From: a bacterium
Lineage (GTDB): Bacteria; Vulcanimicrobiota; Vulcanimicrobiia; Vulcanimicrobiales; SCRA01
Assembly: GCA_004297985.1 (NCBI GenBank)
Contig: SCRA01000029.1
Span: forward strand, 1-35,675
DNA: 35,675 nt
Direction of reading: 5' to 3'
The notes under the pieces are model-generated. The model did no database searches. It was not told the DNA's origin and saw only the letters and a list, made by a program, of their open reading frames with translations. Position numbers and translations under genes: made by a program. This document shows, one piece after another, positions 1 through 5,854 of this stretch. Position 1 is the first letter of the stretch, and each line of letters starts with the position of its first letter.

Positions 1-33
1 TCACGGGGCGGTTCGGCTAGGCGGTCCTGGCCA

Positions 34-58
34 AGCAATCGCGCTTGCGCGATTGCGC
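34..58 (-). repeat. Palindromic repeat, left copy
   Basis: A 9-base arm GCAATCGCG and its complement surround a CTTG loop (perfect between 35 and 56). Read on the - strand it begins GCGCAAT and ends GATTGCT. It closely resembles the palindrome at 35620-35645 near the other end of the window, so both look like members of one dispersed REP-like family. Similarity continues for a few tens of bases on the outer side (a GGACT..GGT string in both). Confidence 0.5.
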
Positions 59-167
59 TCTCTCAAGGACTGGGGTCCCCCACGAACCTCAGTGAGTGGG
101 GAGACGCCGCACGGAAGACTGTATACGGGTCGGTTTGGTTAGGCGCTCGGGTAGTTCCGCCGGTCGT

Positions 168-196
168 CAGATAAGGAAGGGGGCCTTTCGGCCCCC
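168..196 (-). terminator. Rho-independent terminator of the 21-aa minigene
   Basis: On the - strand, two bases after the minigene stop, a perfect 7-bp GC stem (GGGGGCC / GGCCCCC, 179-196) closes on a GAAA tetraloop and is followed by the pyrimidine-rich tail TTCCTTATC. The GNRA loop and position point to transcription termination. Read on the + strand there is no T-run, so it is directional. Confidence 0.65.
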
Positions 197-198
197 AG

Positions 199-264
199 TC
201 ACTCACCGTAGTTGTCGTCGAGCGGCTGCTCGTACAGCGGCCGCATCTCACCCTCTTGTCCCAT
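199..264 (-). CDS. 21-aa acidic minigene, unknown function
   Basis: A short open frame, too small for normal gene finders, encodes 21 residues beginning MGQEGEMRPL and ending DDNYGE. What makes it credible is its context. A near-perfect Shine-Dalgarno (GGGGGAGGAAA) sits five bases before the ATG, and a strong GAAA-loop terminator starts two bases after the stop. The peptide is acidic and hydrophilic (four Glu and two Asp against one Arg), with no membrane segment, no Cys, and two Tyr and one Pro pair spaced along it. I do not recognise it. Options are a small regulatory protein, a leader peptide, or a precursor-type peptide, although no modification enzyme is adjacent. The upstream gene on the same strand, the acyl-CoA ligase (ends at 394), is 129 bases away, so the minigene could have its own promoter; TAAGAT near 305-312 is one weak -10 candidate. 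Confidence 0.55.
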   Translation of the reverse strand: MGQEGEMRPLYEQPLDDNYGE

Positions 265-393
265 GATTTCCTCCCCCGTGAGCACGATGGATCGTTCACC
301 GACTCTATCTTAGGGGACGTTGACGGTTGAGAATATGGACTAATGTTACGGCGACGGGGCGCTCGGCTCTGCCATCCGGTTAATGGGCTGCCT

Positions 394-1965
394 TTAGCGA
401 TTCGACATCCGGGGCAATTGGCCACGCAGCAGGTGCTTCTGAACCTTTCCGCTGGCCGTCATGGGCAGCGCGTCGAGAAAGACCACGCGGTCGGGGACCT
501 TATAGTCGGCCAGGCGCCCGCGCACGTACGCGCGGAGGTCTTCCGCAGCCGCATCGTCGTCGGCCACGGGACCGGCGGGAACGACTGCGGCCACGCTGTG
601 CTCCCCCAGCACGGGATCCTCGACGCCTACGATTGCCACCTGACGTACCAGCGAGTGCTCGTAGAGCAGTCCCTCCACTTCGGCGGGGTAGATCTTGTAG
701 CCGCCGCGCACGATCATCTCTTTCTTGCGGCCTACGATACGGACGTAGTTGCGCTCGTCGATAGTAGCGAGATCCCCTGTCTTGAACCAGCCGTCCGAGC
801 TGAGCACCTCCGCCGTCTGCTGGGGCTTGTTCCAGTAGCCTTTCATGACGCCGTAGCCGCGACACTCGAGCTCCCCGATCTCCCCCGGCCCCGCGATCGT
901 GCCGTCGGTGTCGCGGCGCACGCGCACCTCCGCCCCGGGCAGGGGGCGCCCCACGGTCTCCGCCCGGACGGCATCGTCATCGTCGAACGAGGTGGCGGTG
1001 AGCGTCGGCGAGGTCTCCGTGAGACCATACGCGATGAGCACGTTGCAGTTCATCTCCGTGCGAATGCGCCGCACCACCTCGATGGGGCAGGGCGCGCCGG
1101 CGATGTAGCCGGTGCGCAACGAGGAGAGAGCCAGCTCGCGTAGTTTGGGGCTGGCCAACTCGAGCACGAACATCGTCGGCACTCCGTGGTGCACCGTGAC
1201 GCGCTCGCGGGCGCAGAGCTCGAGTGCGGCGTCGGCCTTGAAGGTCTCCATCAAGACGACGCGCGCGCCCAGCTCGGCGGCGGTGAGGATGCTTGGGCAG
1301 ATCCCGAAGATGTGATACAGGGGCACGGCCACGAGGAAGACGTCGTCGGGGGTGCAGGCCAGCGACTCGGCCGTCTTACGCGCGGTTACGACGAGGTTAC
1401 GGTGCGTAAGCATCGCACCCTTGGGGAGTCCTGTCGTTCCCGAAGTATAGACGATTGCGAAGACGTCGTCCGGGGTAACCGGAATTGGCGCAACGGCGGC
1501 CTCACCGCCGGGGGTGGTCATCTGCGTCCATGCGGCGGCCTCCGCAAGGGCGGCGTCGTCGACGGCGAATACGCGCTCCCGAAGCGCCGGGAGCTCGGAA
1601 CGCAGTGCCTCGACCATCGCACCGTAGTCCGCCTCGCCCGCCGCCTCCATGTGGAAGAGGACGGCGGCCCCGGAGTCGGTGAGGATCGCGCGCAAGTCGT
1701 TGCGGCGCAGGCGCGGGTTGATCGGCACCAAGGCGTAGCCTCCCAAGGCGCAGGCCCAGTAGACCACGCAGAACGATGGACGATTGGGGAGGATGCAGGC
1801 GATGCGCTCCCCTGGGGCGAGACCGCCGGCCCGCAGGTACGCAGCCAGCGTTGCGGCTCGCTCGTAGATCTCGCGCCATGAGATGCGCGCCTGGCCGGCC
1901 ACGAGCGCGGTGACCTCCGGTATCCTGCGCCGGTTGTGCTCCAGAACGTCCGTGAGAGTCTCCAT
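394..1965 (-). CDS. AMP-forming acyl-CoA synthetase (FadD/CaiC-like)
   Basis: A 523-residue ANL-superfamily ligase that activates a carboxylic acid with ATP to the acyl-AMP and transfers it to CoA in the cytoplasm. The motifs are all present in order: phosphate loop YTSGTTGLPKG (173-183), A5 YGLTE (313-317), A7 GWFKTGD (392-398, with the ATP-ribose Asp), A8 hinge VGRKKEMIVRGGYKIYP (411-427) and the A10 catalytic lysine in SGK (507). Length is normal for the family. The ATG at 1965 was chosen because GGAGG lies just upstream (around 1977-1981) and family homology begins there; the longer frame to 2169 runs back over the divergent SDR. The substrate is probably a medium- or long-chain fatty or aryl acid but cannot be read from sequence. 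It is divergent from a FabG-like SDR across a 75-bp region with a 9-bp inverted repeat, which suggests shared regulation in acyl metabolism. Confidence 0.9.
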   Translation of the reverse strand: METLTDVLEHNRRRIPEVTALVAGQARISWREIYERAATLAAYLRAGGLAPGERIACILPNRPSFCVVYWACALGGYALVPINPRLRRNDLRAILTDSGAAVLFHMEAAGEADYGAMVEALRSELPALRERVFAVDDAALAEAAAWTQMTTPGGEAAVAPIPVTPDDVFAIVYTSGTTGLPKGAMLTHRNLVVTARKTAESLACTPDDVFLVAVPLYHIFGICPSILTAAELGARVVLMETFKADAALELCARERVTVHHGVPTMFVLELASPKLRELALSSLRTGYIAGAPCPIEVVRRIRTEMNCNVLIAYGLTETSPTLTATSFDDDDAVRAETVGRPLPGAEVRVRRDTDGTIAGPGEIGELECRGYGVMKGYWNKPQQTAEVLSSDGWFKTGDLATIDERNYVRIVGRKKEMIVRGGYKIYPAEVEGLLYEHSLVRQVAIVGVEDPVLGEHSVAAVVPAGPVADDDAAAEDLRAYVRGRLADYKVPDRVVFLDALPMTASGKVQKHLLRGQLPRMSNR

Positions 1966-1998
1966 GCCGCTCAACCCCTCCGTTAGCCGGCGGGACAC

Positions 1999-2029
1999 TT
2001 CGCAGGGATGGCGCGGCGCACCCTGCGAA
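1999..2029. promoter_or_regulatory. Inverted repeat in divergent acs/SDR promoter region
   Basis: Perfect 9-bp arms TTCGCAGGG (1999-2007) and CCCTGCGAA (2021-2029) are separated by 13 bp in the only intergenic space between the divergent ligase and SDR genes. The right arm ends one base before the GGAGCGAG that precedes the SDR start. It could be an operator for a dimeric repressor, as TetR-type regulators often control fatty-acid genes, or an RNA hairpin that affects access to the ribosome site. No regulator gene is adjacent. Confidence 0.4.
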
Positions 2030-2040
2030 CGGAGCGAGCG

Positions 2041-2799
2041 ATGAACGAGCCTCGCATCGCCCTGGTGACCGGGGCCGCCTCCGGCCTCGCGCGCGGTATC
2101 TGTGTCGACCTCGCAGCCCACAACTATCGCGTGGCCATCAACTATCGCTCCAGCGCGGATGCCGCGCACGAGACGCTAGCGCGTGCCAACGCGGCGCGCG
2201 GCGACGATCATGCGCTCTTCCAGGCCGATGTCTCCGATCCGGACCAGGCGGAGCGCTTGGTGCGCGCGGTGGAGCAGCGTTACGGGCGCCTCGACGTGTT
2301 GGTGAACGTAGCCGGCGACATCGTGGTCAAGCCCTTTGGCCGTACGACGCTCGATGAGTACCGCGCCATGATCGGCGGAAACCTCACCAGCACCTTTGCC
2401 TGCACGCACGCGGCGCTTCCCGGCATGGTTGAGCGCCGCTTCGGTCGCATCGTCTGCTTCGGGATGAACGGCAGCAGCACGACGCTGGCTGCGCGCAACA
2501 TGTCGGTCTACGCGGCGGCGAAGGCGGGCGTAGTCGCGCTGGCCAAGTGCATCGCGATCGAAGCGGCGCCGTACAACGTCACCTGCAACGTCGTCGAGCC
2601 GGGCGACATCCGCGAAGGGAAGGACCTCGACATCGCCGCGGCGGCGCAGTTCGTCAAGCCGAGGAACCCGACGCGGCATGCAGGCTCCTGGCAGGACATC
2701 GCGTACGCCGTGCGGTGTCTCGTGGGCGATGAGTCGGGCTATATCACGGCGCAGGTACTAGCCGTCAGCGGCGGGCTCCAGGAACCCTACGAAGGATGA
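2041..2799 (+). CDS. SDR-family oxidoreductase (FabG-like)
   Basis: A 252-residue classical short-chain dehydrogenase/reductase, a cytoplasmic NAD(P)-dependent ketone/alcohol oxidoreductase. The cofactor motif is TGAASGLARG (10-19), a slight variant of TGxxxGxG. NVAG (89-92) stands for NNAG. The catalytic set is Asn114, a Ser at 145-146, Tyr157 and Lys161 in YAAAK. The ATG at 2041 was chosen over the upstream in-frame ATG at 2008 because GGAG lies about 10 bases before it and the dinucleotide fold starts immediately. Length is typical. Its stop overlaps the next gene's ATG (ATGA), so the two are probably co-translated. Facing an acyl-CoA ligase, it may reduce a 3-ketoacyl intermediate, but the substrate is unproven. 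Confidence 0.88.
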   Translation: MNEPRIALVTGAASGLARGICVDLAAHNYRVAINYRSSADAAHETLARANAARGDDHALFQADVSDPDQAERLVRAVEQRYGRLDVLVNVAGDIVVKPFGRTTLDEYRAMIGGNLTSTFACTHAALPGMVERRFGRIVCFGMNGSSTTLAARNMSVYAAAKAGVVALAKCIAIEAAPYNVTCNVVEPGDIREGKDLDIAAAAQFVKPRNPTRHAGSWQDIAYAVRCLVGDESGYITAQVLAVSGGLQEPYEG

Positions 2800-4289
2800 G
2801 CCGCCCGGCGGCGGGGCGTTGGGAGTTGGCGGCATGGGGTGTGGTCGCTCTCATCTTCGCGGCGCGCGCCGCGGGGTCGTTTACCGTGCCGCTGACGGGC
2901 GACGAGGCGTACTACTGGGAGTGGAGCCTGCGCCCGGCGGGGGCGTACTACGATCATCCCGCCGGCGTGGCGATGGTGATCGCGCTCTTCGACCACGGCG
3001 CGCGCAATGCGGCGTTGGTGCGTGTTGGCTTCCTCGCCTGCGGGCTGGGCGCCACGCTGGCCTTGGCCGACTTCGCGGCAGCGATCGCCCACGATCGGCG
3101 TGCCGGCGCCGCCGCCGCGCTGCTGCTCAACATCGCGCCCTTGCTCACCGTGGGCGTAGGTGTCGCCTCGCCGGATGCACCGTATCTGCTGTGCTGGTGC
3201 GCCTCGCTTGCGCTGGGGAAGCGTGCCCTCGATCACGGCGGCTGGTGGTGGCCCGCCTTCGGTATCGCGCTCGCAGGCGCCGTCGAGAGCCGTCTCTTGG
3301 GATTCGCGCTGGCCGCCGGCGCGGTAAGCGCAGCCGTTGCGCAACGGCGTTCGGAGGGAGCGATCTCGCGCGCCTGGTGGGCGGCGCCGTTGACGTTCGT
3401 CGCCGGCCTGCTGCCGCTGCTGCTGTGGAATGCCGCCCACGGCTGGCAGACGTTCGCATTCGCGCTGGTGGGCCGCCACGTCGACGAAGGGTTCTCGCCG
3501 GCACGAGCCCTGCGCTTTCTCGCCGTCGCGCTGCTGGTGCTTGGTCCGGGCTGCGCGCTCGCGGCGGCGTGGGCCGGCGCGCAGGCGTTGCGCGTACGCA
3601 CGGCCTGGGGGCGCCTGGCCGTTTGGACCGCACTGCCCATGGTCGCCTTGCTCCTCGTCCTCGCTCTGCGCGAGCGCGTCGAGGTCTACTGGCTCTACGG
3701 GCCCTTCGCGACGCTGGTTGGCGTTGCCGCGGCGCTCGCCGTGAAGCAGCGCTGGGGGCGCGTCGCGTGGGGCTGGGCCGTGGTACCATCGATCCTGCTG
3801 TTGGTGCCGATGCTCGTGGTGCTCGTGGCGCCCTCGCTGACCTTCGCGGCGGCAATCCACGCCTTCGGCCGCGATCTGCGCAACAACGGTCCGTTTGAGA
3901 TATTCACCTACCCCGCGCTGGCGCGCGACGTTGCCGGCCGGACGCGCCGCGCCGGCGTCATGGTCGCCACCGACGGCTACGGACTCTCCAGCCTGCTCGA
4001 CTTCTATGGTTCCGTGCCGCCCGTGGTGATCGGCTACGACCTCCAGGGGCGCCAGGCGCGCACGTGGTTCGATCACGATGCGAAGCCGCGCGAGATCCTC
4101 TTCGTCGACAAGGAGCCGCTTGCCACGCGCCCGGACTTCGCAGCCCGGTTCGCCCACGCGTGCGTGCGCGTTGCGGAAGGCGGAGTCCGCGTCTACGACT
4201 ACCAGAGCGTTCCGGCGCGCACGTACTACCTGACGCGCTGCCTGGGACCGCTCCCCGGCGCCCTGCGCACCTTGCTCTGGGAGCGCTGA
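2796..4289 (+). CDS. GT39/ArnT-like integral membrane glycosyltransferase
   Basis: A 497-residue polytopic membrane protein with about ten hydrophobic segments. It carries the acidic GDEAYYWEWS motif (35-44) in the first extracytoplasmic loop after TM1, followed by YYDHPAG (51-57), which is the signature of GT-C enzymes of the PMT/ArnT/GT39 group. These transfer a sugar from a polyprenyl-phosphate carrier to protein, lipid A or another lipid on the outer face of the membrane. A soluble C-terminal part of about 130 residues follows the last membrane helix. Translation begins at an ATG overlapping the SDR stop. The donor and acceptor cannot be inferred, and no lipid-carrier sugar synthase is nearby. 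Genes of this type are often scattered singly in genomes. Confidence 0.8.
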   Translation: MSRPAAGRWELAAWGVVALIFAARAAGSFTVPLTGDEAYYWEWSLRPAGAYYDHPAGVAMVIALFDHGARNAALVRVGFLACGLGATLALADFAAAIAHDRRAGAAAALLLNIAPLLTVGVGVASPDAPYLLCWCASLALGKRALDHGGWWWPAFGIALAGAVESRLLGFALAAGAVSAAVAQRRSEGAISRAWWAAPLTFVAGLLPLLLWNAAHGWQTFAFALVGRHVDEGFSPARALRFLAVALLVLGPGCALAAAWAGAQALRVRTAWGRLAVWTALPMVALLLVLALRERVEVYWLYGPFATLVGVAAALAVKQRWGRVAWGWAVVPSILLLVPMLVVLVAPSLTFAAAIHAFGRDLRNNGPFEIFTYPALARDVAGRTRRAGVMVATDGYGLSSLLDFYGSVPPVVIGYDLQGRQARTWFDHDAKPREILFVDKEPLATRPDFAARFAHACVRVAEGGVRVYDYQSVPARTYYLTRCLGPLPGALRTLLWER

Positions 4290-4347
4290 GATCGTACTCC
4301 GCCAAAGCTCCGAGGGAGGCGCCCATGCGGCTGCGAAGCGCACCATC

Positions 4348-4737
4348 ATGTCACGCTACCTGCACACCTCGATCTTCGTCAGCGACATGCCCGAGACGAT
4401 CGACTTCTACACCAAACGGCTCGGCCTCAAGCTGCTGGACGGGCCGAATCACTTTCCGGGGAATGCCGACATGGCGTTCGTAGGCGCCGATTGGAACGCG
4501 TATATCGAGCTGGTCTACGATTTGGAGGAGCACCCGCCCTACGCGCTGGGCAACCGCTACGAGCACTTGGCGGTCGAAGTCGATGGTGATCTTCCCGCAC
4601 TCTGCGAGCGCCTGCGTGCCGAGGGCGTCAAGATCTTGAGCGGACCGAAGAAGTCGCCCGGCGGTACGCGCTGGATCGCCTTCGTCGAGGATCCCAACGG
4701 CATCCCCGTCGAGCTGCTCGAGCCAAAGTCACGCTGA
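4348..4737 (+). CDS. VOC-family glyoxalase-like protein
   Basis: A 129-residue vicinal-oxygen-chelate protein made of two beta-alpha-beta-beta-beta modules, related to lactoylglutathione lyase (GloA). The four expected metal ligands are in place: His6, Glu54, His73 and Glu122. The phrase EDPNGIPVELLE closes the second module as in GloA. It probably works as a cytosolic metal-dependent lyase, isomerase or detoxifying enzyme. The start has an oddity: the strong GGGAGG at 4314-4319 is ideally spaced for an out-of-frame ATG at 4325, not for this ATG at 4348, which has only weak purine sequence before it. No in-frame start exists further upstream. An 8-bp inverted repeat follows the stop (4738-4762), without a T-tract. 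Confidence 0.82.
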   Translation: MSRYLHTSIFVSDMPETIDFYTKRLGLKLLDGPNHFPGNADMAFVGADWNAYIELVYDLEEHPPYALGNRYEHLAVEVDGDLPALCERLRAEGVKILSGPKKSPGGTRWIAFVEDPNGIPVELLEPKSR

Positions 4738-5757
4738 TCGCCGCCGCCGCTGAAGGCGGCGACGCGCGCCTCCAATGCAGCGCTTTCGTGGTTGAGCCGC
4801 TCCGTCCAGGAGACCGCCGATTCGGCGGCCGCCTGCGCATCGTGCGCCGCCTCGAGGATGCGCTCGGCATGACGTTCGATGGAGGAGAAGACGGTGAGCT
4901 GATCACTCGTCGCACGTGTGAACTTTTCGGCGACGCCGGTCGCCGTCGTCACGCTCGCGCGGGAGGAGCATCTCGACAGCCAGTGCTCGTACCGGCGCGT
5001 AGGCGACTTGCGCGTCGGTTTGGGCGAGCACGCTCAAGCCCACGTCGAGCGGGCCTGGCTGCTGTGCGGCGCTCGCGGTCACCAGCGGAACCTTGGAGCC
5101 GAACGCCGGGCCGCCTTCGGTGGTGTGGGAGAGCAGCGTTGCGGCGTCGCGCACCAGGAACAGCGAGCTGCGCGGGTCGAGTGCCGCGTCGCGGATGATG
5201 CGTCCGAGCTCGTCCGTCTGGAGACGCCCCACGAGCATTCCCAAACGATTGCCGCCGTCGTCGATGATCGGAGCGTAGACGACCAAGGCCGGGTGAGCCT
5301 GGTCAGAAAACCGTTGAAAGCCCGCGAGCCCGGCTTGCGAGATACGCTCCGCGGCGCGCAGCCACGGTGCTTGGGGATCGGCCTGCAGCGCGCCTGTGCT
5401 CACGAGGAGGCGGCCCGAGGCGTCGAGGATCGAGAGATCGATGTAGCGTGTCGAGCCGAACGCGAAATCGTAGTTGTAGAGCACCTGTTCGCGCTGCTGT
5501 TTGGTGAGCCCCGGTTTCTTCAACTGCAGGAAGACCACGGAGTTGAGCTCGTCGATGCGCGCGCGCAGATAGTCCTCGACGGAGGTCAGCGTCTGGAGAC
5601 TCGTCGCGCCGGTTCGTTGGGCGATCTGCTGGCGTAAGGCGCCGCGTGCGGTAAGGTAACCGGCGAGCGAGGCCGCCGCAAGGGCAGCCAGGAGCACCGC
5701 GGCGACGGCGATGAGAAGCGGTCGGGCGAGGGTGGAGCGGCGGAGCGCAATCGGCAT
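4738..5757 (-). pseudogene. Cache-type chemoreceptor remnant (core deleted, frameshifted)
   Basis: Two frames on the - strand together make the two ends of a methyl-accepting chemotaxis protein. The first (5757 to about 4950) has a good Shine-Dalgarno (AAGGTGG), an N-terminal membrane helix (about 12-33) and an extracytoplasmic Cache-like sensor of about 220 residues ending near YAPVRALAVEMLLPRE. It then runs into a basic nonsense tail and stops at 4903. From about 4952 another frame gives a helical stretch, including TERLNHESAALEARVAAF, that looks like the C-terminal tail of an MCP. The second membrane helix, the HAMP domain and the whole signalling hairpin are missing, so this is a deletion plus frame change rather than one indel. 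The tail frame has no stop of its own and runs into the convergent VOC gene. An assembly error is the main alternative. Confidence 0.7.
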
Positions 5758-5854
5758 GGCCTACCCACCTTAAGAGCATCAACTTAACGTGTGATTATGA
5801 ATAGATGATGACGCAGCAGGCTTGACCCTGTGCCCCGCGAACGACGCCACTTGT

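Larger units (their letters stand above)
1..198. other. Left-edge repeat-like stretch, no confident gene
   Basis: No recognisable gene lies here. Frame 1 of the + strand is open from base 1 to a TAA at 172-174 (57 codons), so the 3' end of a rightward gene entering from outside the window is possible, but the translation resembles nothing I know. The stretch holds a strong palindrome (34-58), an imperfect inverted repeat around 77-112 (GTCCCCCAC against GTGGGGAGAC) and the terminator hairpin of the minigene to its right. Stacked palindromes suggest dispersed repeat DNA rather than coding sequence. Confidence 0.35.

Noticed and set aside
130-172. tRNA-like D-arm string (GGTTTGGTTAGGCGC) near the left edge
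   Set aside because: No matching acceptor stem, anticodon arm or GGTTCRA T-loop at proper distances.
319-342. TTGACG...TAATGT on the + strand as a promoter
   Set aside because: The spacer is about 15 bp and it would transcribe only the antisense of the ligase gene; no gene uses it.
343-1143. 266-codon + strand open frame opposite the acyl-CoA ligase
   Set aside because: Shadow of the ligase; no ribosome site and no recognisable domain.
2787-4349. Long open frame (520 codons) on the - strand opposite the GT39-like gene
   Set aside because: Its translation is Arg/Gly/Gln-rich, low in hydrophobic residues and without family motifs. It mirrors a high-GC gene on the other strand that has clear motifs.
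4738-4762. 8-bp inverted repeat just after the VOC stop as a terminator
   Set aside because: It has a 9-nt loop and no T-tract, and coincides with Gly/Ala codons of the MCP tail on the other strand; it may be chance.
5805-5825. Six-codon upstream ORF (MMTQQA) before the M1 aminopeptidase
   Set aside because: Too short, no convincing ribosome site and no regulatory residue pattern; the AT-rich promoter region produces chance ATGs.
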